From positions 620,001 through 684,000 of the forward strand of contig CBDBBV010000002.1 of assembly GCA_965203265.1 (NCBI GenBank): a stretch of DNA of 64,000 bases, written 5' to 3'. The translations under genes were made by a program, and so were the position numbers. Source of the DNA: JAHRAW01 sp965203265. Its GTDB lineage: Bacteria; Pseudomonadota; Gammaproteobacteria; Arenicellales; Poriferihabitantaceae. This document shows positions 36,804 through 45,900 of this stretch, piece after piece. The notes beneath the pieces were generated by a model. It searched no databases. It worked only from the letters and a program-made list of their open reading frames with translations, and was not told the origin of the DNA. How positions within the stretch are numbered: the first letter of the stretch is position 1; every line of letters begins with the position of its first letter.

Positions 36804-37618
36804 AGGGCATCATTCTCGCCGGCAACCCGCCTGCGCCCGCCGAAGTGCCCCGGCCCCGGCAGTGGCAACCGCTGTGCGGCAAACCGCTCATCCATTATTC
36901 CCTTTCCATCCTGCTGCTGGCCGGAATTCGCCACATTCTGCTGATCTCGACTCCGCAGGACACCCCGCATTTCCAGCGGATTCTCGGCGGCGGCGAGCAG
37001 TGGGGCATCGCTTTGCACTATGCCATCCAGCCTCCCATCGAAGGGTTGGCGCAGGCTTTCCTCATCGCCTCGGAATTTCTCGGCGGCCAGTCGGCGGCAT
37101 TGGTGTCGGCGGACGCCGTCTTGTACGGCGAAAATCTGCCCGTCGTGCTGGAAAATGCCGCAACCACACTGAAAAAGGGCGCGCGCGTCTTCGCCTGCCG
37201 AGCGGATCACCGCGAATCCCGCCATCCACCGGACAGCCCGTTTCCGTGCTTCTACGACCACACGGTGGTCGCGCGGGCGCGGGCACTCAAACCGCGTGGG
37301 GAAGGGCCCGGCGGCTTGAACCTCGTCGACCTCAATCGAACCTACCAAGACGAGGGCGCCCTCGAAGTGGAAATTCTCCCCGACGGCGTAACCCGCTTGG
37401 ACACCTCCACTCAGGCCGCTCGGTCGCAGGCCGCCGAGCGCATCGCCGCCGTGGAGAAACGCCGGGGCGTCAGGCTAGGCTGCATCGAGGAAATCGCTTG
37501 GCGCGCGGGCTACATAGACGACCAACAATTACACAGACTGGCCGCCGCCGCTGCAGGAGACACCGGCTATGGCGACTATCTGCGGCGACTGCCGCGAAGC
37601 AACCCGGCGGTAAGTTGA
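36800..37618 (+). CDS. Degenerate glucose-1-phosphate thymidylyltransferase (RmlA-like), probably inactive
   Basis: 272 residues clearly derived from RmlA: LIHYSLSILLLAGIRHILLI, STPQDTPHFQRIL, QPPIEGLAQAFLI and the C-terminal CIEEIAWRAGYIDDQQL align well. The nucleotide-binding signature GGSGTRLxPxT-xx-SKQ is replaced by NPPAPAEVPRPRQWQPL, and about 21 residues spanning RYGVVEF and the EEKP sugar/nucleotide-binding motif are gone. In the +1 frame at 36825-36839 the DNA still reads TRLRP. That is what an 8-base deletion followed by a compensating 1-base loss would leave. Both metal-site aspartates (SADAVLYG, RLDTST) survive. The frame is open from a GTG overlapping the rfaD stop. It is either a gene decaying in frame or a repurposed pseudoenzyme. 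Confidence 0.75.
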   Translation: MKGIILAGNPPAPAEVPRPRQWQPLCGKPLIHYSLSILLLAGIRHILLISTPQDTPHFQRILGGGEQWGIALHYAIQPPIEGLAQAFLIASEFLGGQSAALVSADAVLYGENLPVVLENAATTLKKGARVFACRADHRESRHPPDSPFPCFYDHTVVARARALKPRGEGPGGLNLVDLNRTYQDEGALEVEILPDGVTRLDTSTQAARSQAAERIAAVEKRRGVRLGCIEEIAWRAGYIDDQQLHRLAAAAAGDTGYGDYLRRLPRSNPAVS

Positions 37619-37622
37619 TTCG

Positions 37623-38375
37623 ATGAGCGCATCCGAGTTACCACCCGACACCGCCGTCATCGGCGGCAGCGGTTTCGACCAAATGGCCGGATTCACGCGC
37701 GACCGCCGGTTGCAAGTCGCCACGCCCTACGGCGAACCCTCGGCCGCTCCGATTCTCGGCCATCTGCGTGGCCGCGCCTTCGCATTCCTGCCGCGCCACG
37801 GAGTCGGGCACACCATCGCGCCCCATCGGGTGAACTATCGCGCGAACATCTGGGCTTTGCGGGAAATCGGCGTGCGGCGAATCATCGCGTTGGCCGCGGT
37901 CGGCGGCATTTCCGCCGCCTTTCCGCCGGGCGCCATCGTCATACCCGATCAGATCATCGACTACACCTGGGGCCGGCGGCACACCTTCTATGACGCCCCG
38001 GACGAAAATTTGCGGCACATCGATTTTTCCCGCCCCTACAACGAGACCTTGCGCCGGGAGATCATCGCGGCGGCGAAAAGGGGCGGAGTCGAGGTGGTGA
38101 TCGGCGCGGTGTATGCGGCCACTCAGGGCCCCCGACTGGAAACCGCGGCGGAAATCGATCGCTTGGAACGGGACGGCGCCGATGTGGTCGGCATGACCGC
38201 AATGCCCGAAGCCGCGCTGGCCAGAGAGTTGGATCTGGACTATGCCGCCCTCGCTATGGTGGTCAACCCCGCCGCCGGGCGCACCCGCAACGATGAGGAA
38301 ATCAGCATGGATGCCATCCGAAAATATCTGGCCGTCGCCGCCGAGGGCGTAGTGGAAATTCTCGCCAACCTGTAG
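37623..38375 (+). CDS. S-methyl-5'-thioinosine/thioadenosine phosphorylase
   Basis: 250-residue purine-nucleoside-phosphorylase-family enzyme cleaving methylthioinosine (or methylthioadenosine) with phosphate in polyamine/methionine salvage. It aligns almost throughout with the Pseudomonas methylthioinosine phosphorylase: [48 protein letters not shown], and [18 protein letters not shown] with the catalytic aspartate region. Thioinosine rather than thioadenosine specificity is inferred from this likeness. The neighbouring CsiV-family gene repeats the pseudomonad gene order. Confidence 0.88.
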   Translation: [250 protein letters not shown]

Positions 38376-38380
38376 CCCGG

Positions 38381-39151
38381 CTACTTTTCCCCTCCACCTT
38401 CCCCTTCCTCCACCACCGGCCACACTCCGAGTATGGCGCCGAACATGGGGTGGTCGAAATAGTGAATCTGCTCGAATTTGAGCCGCCGTTTCTCGGTGAT
38501 GAAGTAGTACGGTTGCGGTGCCGCCTCATCCGCGAAGGCGTCCCCGTCTTCACCAACGCCGTCGGTGGGCAGGGAAAGGGTGTCCGGCGGCGCAATCAAC
38601 GGAGGGGTGAACTGCAAATCGAGGTCGGCGTAGATCAAGGTGGTGGTGTACACCCGCGCAAACCCGAAGATCGATCCATCACCGGCATGGTCGGCGGCTT
38701 GGTCGGAAAGATCGACCGAATCGACTGGATCGGACTGCTCGGTTTGGTCGACTGGGGCGGGTTGGTCGGTTTGGTGCAGGGGAATCAACGGCGCATCCTG
38801 ATACAGACTGGCCGGTTGCCGCCAGCTGATGGCGGTGAGAACTGGATAGCCCGAATCGATCAACCCGGCTCGCACAGGCCGCAGTTTGTCCACCTGCGGG
38901 AAAATTTCATGCTCGGCAGTCTCCTGCTCCCGCTCCCGATCCTGCTCCTGCGCTCGCTCGGAGCGTTCGGCCAGCGATTCCAGTCGGCGGCGGTGCTCGG
39001 AGATATTCCCCGGCGATGGCGCGCGCATTTCTCCCCCCGCCGATTGCTGGAAGACGATGACCTCGACCACATACTCTCTGGCGCCGGCAAAGTTACCAAC
39101 CAGCGCCAAGCAGGAGCCGATCAGGCACGCCATTATTCTTTTTCGCAACAT
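38381..39151 (-). CDS. CsiV-family periplasmic protein
   Basis: 256-residue exported protein with a signal peptide (RKRIMACLIGSCLALVG, cleavage near AGA/REY). The mature part has the family landmarks YVVEVIVFQQ, GYPVLTAISWRQP, then VYTTTLIYADLDLQF, and the strongly conserved end EKRRLKFEQIHYFDHPMFG. Members are cell-envelope proteins reported to bind peptidoglycan; the precise role is unclear. A charged glutamate/arginine stretch (about 55-85) and an aspartate/glutamine-rich low-complexity stretch (about 125-155) interrupt the fold. The gene is convergent with the phosphorylase gene, only 5 bases apart. Confidence 0.82.
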   Translation of the reverse strand: MLRKRIMACLIGSCLALVGNFAGAREYVVEVIVFQQSAGGEMRAPSPGNISEHRRRLESLAERSERAQEQDREREQETAEHEIFPQVDKLRPVRAGLIDSGYPVLTAISWRQPASLYQDAPLIPLHQTDQPAPVDQTEQSDPVDSVDLSDQAADHAGDGSIFGFARVYTTTLIYADLDLQFTPPLIAPPDTLSLPTDGVGEDGDAFADEAAPQPYYFITEKRRLKFEQIHYFDHPMFGAILGVWPVVEEGEGGGEK

Positions 39152-39243
39152 GGTGGGAAATCGGGGAAAGGCCGTTCAGTCTAGCACAAACCTGGCTCGT
39201 CGCCGTTCGCAACGATATGCCCATCCCCCGTCATCGGCCGCAG

Positions 39244-39280
39244 AAAAAAAGCGGTGGCGCTTGAGGACACGCCACCGCTT
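39244..39280 (-). terminator. Rho-independent terminator of the autotransporter gene
   Basis: Read on the minus strand: AAGCGGTGGCG, a 10-base loop and CGCCACCGCTT form a perfect 11-bp stem followed by a run of T. It begins about 55 bases after the autotransporter stop. Confidence 0.9.
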
Positions 39281-39335
39281 GGGTAACCGATGCGGAACTT
39301 GGATGGCGGGGTTGTCCGCCAACCGCCCGCGATGA

Positions 39336-42300
39336 TTAAAAGTGTGCCTCGCCTCTTAGCAAGACTGCATGGTCGGCATCCGCGCCCGCGCTCGCCGATT
39401 CCCGCCGTTCGCCGTGCAATCGCAAGGTGAACGATCCGCCGGACTCCCAATCCAGTCCCACACGATAGCGTGTGCCGTCATCATGCAGGGTCAGGCCGCT
39501 CCACGGGGTTAGCAGGCCATCTCGCCCGCCGGATGTGGATAGGCCGTAGCCCAATCTCATTTCCAATCGCCTGCTCGCATCGCGAACCGTGGGGGTGGCG
39601 TCTCCGCGCAGGCCGTTCGACCAGATTCGGCCGGTGTCGCCATCGCTCGCGCCGCCGTTGCCGTAGCCGGGCCTCATCACGAAGGACAAACCCTGACCAT
39701 CGGCACCGGGCGACAAGCGCACCATGCCCTGTATGCCCCATTCCTCATAGTCGCTTCGGCCAAACAAGCCGTGCGCCGATAGGGACGCGCTTACGCCGCT
39801 CTGCGCATTGTCGTATCTCACACTGCCGCCGACCTCCGCGCCGCTGCCGGTGTTGCCGTCTCCGCCGTCTTGGCGCACGCCGAGGGATAGGGACGGCGAC
39901 ATCTGCCCGCCGCCCGCTAAACTGCGCGTGCGGCTGGCCGCCAGCGCGATGCGCGCGAGGTCGGTTTTTACCGACAGCGAATCGACTTCGGCGCTCCTGT
40001 CCACATCCATCTGCGTGCGTGTGAATTCGCCCTTGAGATGCACGCGGGTATCGTTGCGCGACCACAGCACGCCACTGCCGCCGACGCCCAGCGTGGCCAT
40101 GCTCAGATCGTTGGAGGTGGCTTGGTCGCTATCCGGAGTTACCACCACCTCGCCGCTGCCGTAGCCGAAGGTGGCCCACCAGTCGAACTGCTCGATGTGG
40201 CCGCTGAGATAGGGATGCAGGGAAATCACATCCACCTCGTAATCGCCCATGCTGCTCGCGCCGTCGCTTCCGCTTTCGTATTCAAACTCGCCATCGCTCC
40301 ACGACAACGCCATGCCGACCAACAAGTTGTCGCGCACTTTGGCGTCCACGCCGAGTTGTGCGCCGTACAAACTACCGTCGAACTCGAGGTCGCCGTCCTC
40401 GCCGGACAGGCTGCGGTATTCGCCGCTACCCCACACGGAGGCCGAACGAACCGCCCCGCCGCCGCTATCGCCGCCATTCAATGGCAGGACGAAATCGGAG
40501 CCGTTCAACAGGTCGCGTAGGGGGCGGTTGTCGTTGATCAGGCTCGGCGCGTGAGTTTGCAAGACGCCCGCTAGGGAACTCTGGCCGGCGAGATTGGCCG
40601 AGGCGGTGGGGGCGGCGCGCCACGCCTGCTCTACCCGCGCCGAGATGGCGCCGTTTACCCGAGCGGCCACGGCGCGCGCCACTTCGGGCAGGGCGGTGCG
40701 ATGCAACTGCTCAGCCACGCCGGCGTGCGTTACCGTTACCGTCAGCGTATAGGTCTGTGTCGAGGAGTTGTTCGAGGCGGTTACCACGACGAGGATGGTG
40801 GTGTTGGCGTCGTCCGTATTCAGCTGGATGGCCTCGCTTTCCGCACCGGTGGCCACCGTCGCCAGATTGTCGGGCGTGGTGCCCACTTGAACGGTTGCGG
40901 CGCTGTCGGTTGCGGTCGGCGTCAGTTTTACCTGAGTTACATCTCGATCTACCGAGGCCATGTAGGTGAGTTGTTGCGTGGAGAACGAGGGGGTGAGGGC
41001 GACCGGGGAAACGTTGCTTCCGTCCGTGCGGCTGCCATTCACCGTCAGTTCGTCCAGAGACGAGGGCGGATCGGCGCGCGTTACGGTTACCGTATAGGTC
41101 TGTGTCGAGGAGTTGTCCGAGGCGGTTATCACAGCGAGGATGCTGTTGGCGCCGTAATTCAGCGGGATGGCCGCGCTGTCTTCACCGGTGGCCACCGTCG
41201 CCAGATTGCCGGGCGTGCCCACTTCAACGGTTGAAGCGCTGTCGGTTGCGGGCGGCGTCAGTTTTACCTGAGTTACATCGTAATCTACCGCGGCCGTGTA
41301 GGTGAGTTGTTGCATGGAGAACGAGGGGGTGAGGGCGACGGGGGAAAAGTTGTTTCCGTCCGTGCTGCCATTCACCGTCAGTTGGTCCAGAGACGAGGAT
41401 GGATCGACGCGCGTTACGGTTAGCGTATAGGTCTGTTTCGAGAAGTTGTCCTCGGCGGTTACCACGGTGAGGATGGTGTTGGCGCCCTGAGTGAGCGGGA
41501 AGGCCGCACTTTCCGCACCGGCGGCCACCGCCGCCAGATTGCCGGGCGTGGTGCCCATTTGAACGGTTGCGTCGTTGTGGGTTGTGGCGGGCGTAAATTT
41601 TATTTGCTCTACATTGCTGGCTACCGAGGCCGAGTAGGCGAGTTGTGCCGAGGGAGTCAGCGTGAGGGGGACGGAAAAGCTGCTTCCATCCGTGCTTCCA
41701 TTCGCCGACAGCGCGCTCAGGGTTGTGTTGGTGGATGCGGGTACCTCCAAGCGCACGCCGATTTCGGAGGTGTCTGGCCATTCCAGAGAGTTGGTCAAAG
41801 GGGGTATCCAGAAAACTCTGGGGTTGCTCGAATCGAACCGGCCACTCGCCTTGCTAAATGAGCTGACGCCCGTTCTATGGTTGCCAACCCGAAACACCCA
41901 ATCCGATGTGCGCAGGGTGCTGTCGGCTGGCAAGGCACCGCTGCCGGTTAACCATAGATTCAATGTTGTCCCATTAAAGTCGTCACCAACGACACTTGCG
42001 TGATACAGACTTCTGAGAGTGTAATCCGTGCCGCCGAGTGTGAAATCAACGTCCGTGAGCGTAGTAGCGGAGCAGGCGTCAATGCCGGAGGCATGGGAGC
42101 ATCCCCGAAAATTGTCGTTGTTGCCGCCGCCGGAGCGAACATCCACCGTCAATGTCGATTCCCAGATCGCCCGAAAGCCCGCCCTGGGCGATACGGGTTG
42201 CGGACACGCCGGGCCGCCGTCATTGGCAGGAATATTTATACCAATGGCGCGGTTGGGTACATTGGTGACAACACCTTGAACTGTGGCGGTGGATGTGAAC

Positions 42301-42713
42301 TCAATTGACGCGCCTTCGAGAGGTTCGCAAATACCGTCAGCCACAGCTTCCACCACAATTTGGAAGGTTTGTGATTGGTTTGCCGGGACCGATGTATTCG
42401 AGAAAGTGAATGCAATCTCGCTCAGGGGATTGCCGTCCACATCCATTATCGCGAAATCAGCGTTCGATGCAATGCCGCCTGTCTGCCTGTAGCGAAGCGT
42501 AATAGTTTGATCCGCGCTGATTTGGCTCAGAGTGCCGGTGTAGGTTTGGGTTTGGCCCTCCCTTATTGTCTGAGCCGATCCACTAGGCGTAAAACTAATT
42601 AGCGCCTGCGAATGCGCCAGTCCCGCCGCGAGCAGGGCAAACGCGCCGAACAACAGCGCGGGGAGGCGCACGGAGGCGCGAACCGGAGCGGAATGCGATC
42701 TATGCGGAAGCAT
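39336..42713 (-). CDS. Autotransporter adhesin with cadherin-like repeats
   Basis: 1125-residue type V secretion protein. A signal peptide (about 1-37, hydrophobic LPALLFGAFALLAAGLAHSQA) precedes an N-terminal Calx-beta-like region (about 38-165). Next is a WESTLTV-type domain (about 181-322) with one cysteine pair, then three cadherin-like beta-sandwich repeats (about 329-434, 440-545, 551-660). A helical linker and a C-terminal beta-barrel (about 755-1125) end in the outer-membrane signature phenylalanine (GEAHF). The passenger should be displayed on the surface, probably for adhesion. GGGAGG lies 4 bases before ATG. A 29-base homopolymer begins 35 bases upstream, which makes variable expression likely. 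A strong terminator follows. The ligand is unknown. Confidence 0.88.
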   Translation of the reverse strand: MLPHRSHSAPVRASVRLPALLFGAFALLAAGLAHSQALISFTPSGSAQTIREGQTQTYTGTLSQISADQTITLRYRQTGGIASNADFAIMDVDGNPLSEIAFTFSNTSVPANQSQTFQIVVEAVADGICEPLEGASIEFTSTATVQGVVTNVPNRAIGINIPANDGGPACPQPVSPRAGFRAIWESTLTVDVRSGGGNNDNFRGCSHASGIDACSATTLTDVDFTLGGTDYTLRSLYHASVVGDDFNGTTLNLWLTGSGALPADSTLRTSDWVFRVGNHRTGVSSFSKASGRFDSSNPRVFWIPPLTNSLEWPDTSEIGVRLEVPASTNTTLSALSANGSTDGSSFSVPLTLTPSAQLAYSASVASNVEQIKFTPATTHNDATVQMGTTPGNLAAVAAGAESAAFPLTQGANTILTVVTAEDNFSKQTYTLTVTRVDPSSSLDQLTVNGSTDGNNFSPVALTPSFSMQQLTYTAAVDYDVTQVKLTPPATDSASTVEVGTPGNLATVATGEDSAAIPLNYGANSILAVITASDNSSTQTYTVTVTRADPPSSLDELTVNGSRTDGSNVSPVALTPSFSTQQLTYMASVDRDVTQVKLTPTATDSAATVQVGTTPDNLATVATGAESEAIQLNTDDANTTILVVVTASNNSSTQTYTLTVTVTHAGVAEQLHRTALPEVARAVAARVNGAISARVEQAWRAAPTASANLAGQSSLAGVLQTHAPSLINDNRPLRDLLNGSDFVLPLNGGDSGGGAVRSASVWGSGEYRSLSGEDGDLEFDGSLYGAQLGVDAKVRDNLLVGMALSWSDGEFEYESGSDGASSMGDYEVDVISLHPYLSGHIEQFDWWATFGYGSGEVVVTPDSDQATSNDLSMATLGVGGSGVLWSRNDTRVHLKGEFTRTQMDVDRSAEVDSLSVKTDLARIALAASRTRSLAGGGQMSPSLSLGVRQDGGDGNTGSGAEVGGSVRYDNAQSGVSASLSAHGLFGRSDYEEWGIQGMVRLSPGADGQGLSFVMRPGYGNGGASDGDTGRIWSNGLRGDATPTVRDASRRLEMRLGYGLSTSGGRDGLLTPWSGLTLHDDGTRYRVGLDWESGGSFTLRLHGERRESASAGADADHAVLLRGEAHF
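40734..41729 (-). repeat. Three direct DNA repeats of about 335-345 bp encoding the cadherin-like domains
   Basis: Repeat spans are about 41412-41729, 41079-41396 and 40734-41063. A shared stretch such as GTATAGGTCTGT (plus strand) recurs at 40747, 41092 and 41425. The second and third copies are most alike, with long identical blocks, which points to recent duplication or gene conversion. Recombination between copies could change passenger length without breaking the frame. Confidence 0.85.
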
Positions 42714-42822
42714 CGTGCCTCCCGCCGAGTCGGTTCTCGGTAGAGAAGGGGGGGGGGGGGGGGGGGGGGGGGGGGGTATTCGTATTCACATTCACGCTGG
42801 CGGATTGGCGGTAGCTATTCAT
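42700..42822 (-). CDS. Possible upstream ORF crossing the homopolymer (poly-proline)
   Basis: A 40-codon frame MNSYRQSASV... reads through the C-tract as a run of prolines and stops at 42700-42702, 11-13 bases inside the autotransporter gene. GAGG lies 9 bases before its ATG. It is in the frame -1 to the autotransporter: loss of one C (or gain of two) would join the two frames with no stop between them. It may be a leader that couples or uncouples translation, or it may be chance. Confidence 0.3.
   Translation of the reverse strand: MNSYRQSASVNVNTNTPPPPPPPPPFSTENRLGGRHDASA
42748..42776. repeat. 29-base G/C homopolymer, candidate phase-variation tract
   Basis: An unbroken run of 29 G on the plus strand (C on the coding strand of the autotransporter), ending 35 bases before the autotransporter ATG and just upstream of its ribosome site. 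Homopolymers of this kind slip during replication. In pathogens such tracts switch surface-protein genes on and off. The exact length in the assembly should be treated with caution. Confidence 0.9.
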
Positions 42823-42933
42823 GATCGGATGCCTCATTGGGATGGTGAAATTGATGGTCGCTTGATTTGCCGGTGTGTTTCCGGGGGGCATTGTAGCCTA
42901 TTTGCGGCGCGTGTCAACCCCTTTTTGCCCCAT

Positions 42934-45900
42934 TCAATGCAATCCGGCGAGTTCGCCCAGCAGCACCGAGAGCATGGCGAAATCCGGAGCGTGCTCGGTT
43001 TTCAGGGTGGCGGCCATTTTCTCGAAGGCGCATACCGGCTGGCGGTTTGCCTGTAGCCAGCGCTCGAGCATGGCGGCTGTGTTGGCTCGCCCGCCGCCGG
43101 CCAGCACCGTGGCGGTGATGGCGGCGTGGCCGGCGCGCAGGTCGCTGCCGAGGCGGAATCTCGCTCGCTCGTGCCAATCGTTGCTCGCCGGCAGGGCGTC
43201 GATGGCCTGCTCGATCCAGTGCAGGCCGAGGCTCTCGCGGATGTGGAAGTGGACGGCGGCGGCGTGCGCCACCGAGCGTTTGCGCTGCGCCGCGATGGCG
43301 ACGATGTCGATGGCGTGGCCGAGGTAGGGCAACGCGGCGATGCGCTCGGCCAGAGCCGGCGGCACGCCGTCCGCCGCCAGTTTGCGCGCCTGTTTCGCCA
43401 AGGCGGCGCGGGAGATGCGGCCGAGGGTGTCGTTCAAGATGGCGGCGAGTTTGCCGCAGCCGGGGCGGTTGGCGGCGATCTGCGCGCGGATGTCGAGGCG
43501 GCCGGGCTGGTTGCTCAACAGCCACTCGACGCACAGGCGCATGGCCTCGGAGATTTGCTCGAGCATGGCCAGTTGCACGGGGGCCGCCACTTGGTTGTCG
43601 AGGGATTCGACGGCGGCGTTGGTCGTCGAAGTGTCGAGGATGTCGCGCGCGGCGAGGTAGGCGCGGGTGATTTCGGCGGGGTGGCAGCCGGTCAGGGCGG
43701 TCAGGCGCAGGTGGAAGTTGGAGCCCATGACGCCCACCAGATCGTTGGTGATCTGGGTGGAGATGATTTCCCGCCTGAGGCGGTGGGTGCGCACTTGGTC
43801 GGGGTATTTCTTCGCCAGCAGGGGGGGGAAATAACGCTCGATTTCCCGCGCGATGTAGGGGTCATCGGGCACATCGGAATCGAGCAGGGCTTGATACAGC
43901 TGCATCTTGCTGTAGGACAGCAACACCGCCAGTTCCGGGCGAGTCAGCCATTTGCCCTCTTCGCGGCGTTCTTCGAGGGCGGCGTTGGACGGCAGAAATT
44001 CGATGTCGCGGTTGAGCAAGCCCTGTTGCTCCAGCATGTCGATGGCGCGGCATTGTTGCGGCATGAGGCGGCGGCTGCGCACGGCCTCCAAGCTGAGTGT
44101 CTGCGTCTGCGCGTAGTTGTTGCGCAGTACCAGCGCGCCGACCTGATCCTGCATTTTCGCCAGCAGGGCGTTGCGTTGGCCCGAGGCGAGCAATTTAGAT
44201 TCGATGGCGGCGTTCAGCAGGATTTTGATGTTGACTTCGTGATCCGAGGTGTCGACGCCGGCGGAGTTGTCGATGGCGTCTGTGTAGCACAGGCCGCCGC
44301 CGAGGGCGTATTCGACTCGCGCCAGCTGAGTCATGCCGAGATTGCCGCCTTCGCCGATGACCTTGCAGCGCAGCTGGGCGGCGTTGACGCGCACGCCGTC
44401 GTTGTTCTTGTCCTGCACGGCGGCGTGGGATTCGCTCGTGGCCTTTATATATGTGCCGATGCCGCCGTTCCACAGCAGCTCGACTTCGGACTTGAGGATG
44501 AGGTTGATGAGGTCGTCCGGAGCGTATTTGTCACGGCTCGCGTTCAGCGCCTTTTTCGCCTGCGGGGAGAGGGTGATGGATTTCGCACTGCGCTCGAATA
44601 TATCGCCGCCGGCGGACAGCAGTTCGCGCCGGTAATCGGCCCAGGAGGAGCGCGGCAGGGCAAACAGGCGGCGTCTTTCGGCGTAACTTGCGGCGGCGTC
44701 CGGCGTCGGGTCGATGAAGATGTGCTGGTGGTTGAAGGCGGCGATCAGGCGGATATGCTCGGACAGCAACATGCCGTTGCCGAATACATCGCCGGCCATG
44801 TCGCCGATGCCGACCACTGTGAAATCGGTGGACTGGATGTCCTTGCCGAGTTCGCGGAAGTGTCGCTTGACCGATTCCCACGCGCCGCGGGCGGTGATGC
44901 CCATTTTCTTGTGGTCGTAGCCGGCCGAGCCGCCGGAGGCGAAGGCGTCCCCCAGCCAGAAGCCGTAGTCGGCGGAGATGCCGTTGGCGATGTCGGAGAA
45001 GGTGGCGGTGCCCTTGTCCGCAGCCACCACGAGATAGGGGTCGTCGCCATCTATGCGGGTTACCTCCCGGGGGGGGATGACGCGGTCGCCGGACAGGTTG
45101 TCGGTCAGGTCGAGCAGACCGCTGATGAACAGGCGGTAGCAGGCGATCACCTCCCGCTGAATTGCATCGCGATCGGCTTCGGGCAGGCGTTTGGCGACGA
45201 ATCCGCCCTTGGAACCGACCGGCACGATGACCGCGTTCTTCACGCGCTGCGCCTTGACCAAGCCGAGCACCTCGGTGCGGAAGTCCTCGGCGCGCTCGGA
45301 CCAGCGCAGGCCGCCGCGGGCGACCTGGCCGCCGCGCAGGTGTACTCCTTCCATGCGCGGCGAGCACACGAATATCTCGTATTGCGGCGCCGGTTGGGGG
45401 ATGCGCGGAATATCCACGGCGCGCAGTTTGAACGCGAGGTAGGGTTTGTCGTCGCCGGATTTGGCGAGTTGGTAGTAGTTGCTGCGCAGGGTGGCGTTGA
45501 TGACATCGAGGAGGGCGCGGATGATGCGATCTTCGTCCAGAGTGGCGACCTGATCGAGTTGGCGCTTGATGGCGGCTTTGATGCGGCGGTTGCCGCTGCC
45601 GGCGCTGGTTCTCTTCGGGTCGAATCTGGAGTGGATGTAGTCGATTATGCTGACCACCAAGTCGGGATTGTTGGCGAGCGCCTCGATGATGTAGTGCTCG
45701 CTGTAGCGCAGGCGAATCTGCTTGAGGTAGCGGTAATAGGCGCGCAGCAGGCTGACTTCCTTCCAGTTCAGGCCGGCCAGCAGGGTGAGGCGGTTGAAGC
45801 CGTCGTTTTCGATTCCCCCGCGCCACGCCTGAATGAAGGTGGCCTGAAAATTTTCGGCGACGGCGGCGATGTCGAAGGGTCGGTCGTCGTGCCGCGCGAT

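Noticed and set aside
36800..37618. Functional rmlA for dTDP-rhamnose synthesis
   Set aside because: The nucleotide-binding signature and the EEKP motif are missing, and no rmlB, rmlC or rmlD lies nearby.
42748..42776. The homopolymer as a pure assembly artefact
   Set aside because: Its length may be wrong, but its place just upstream of an adhesin start and within an open poly-proline frame makes a real tract plausible; kept with a caution.
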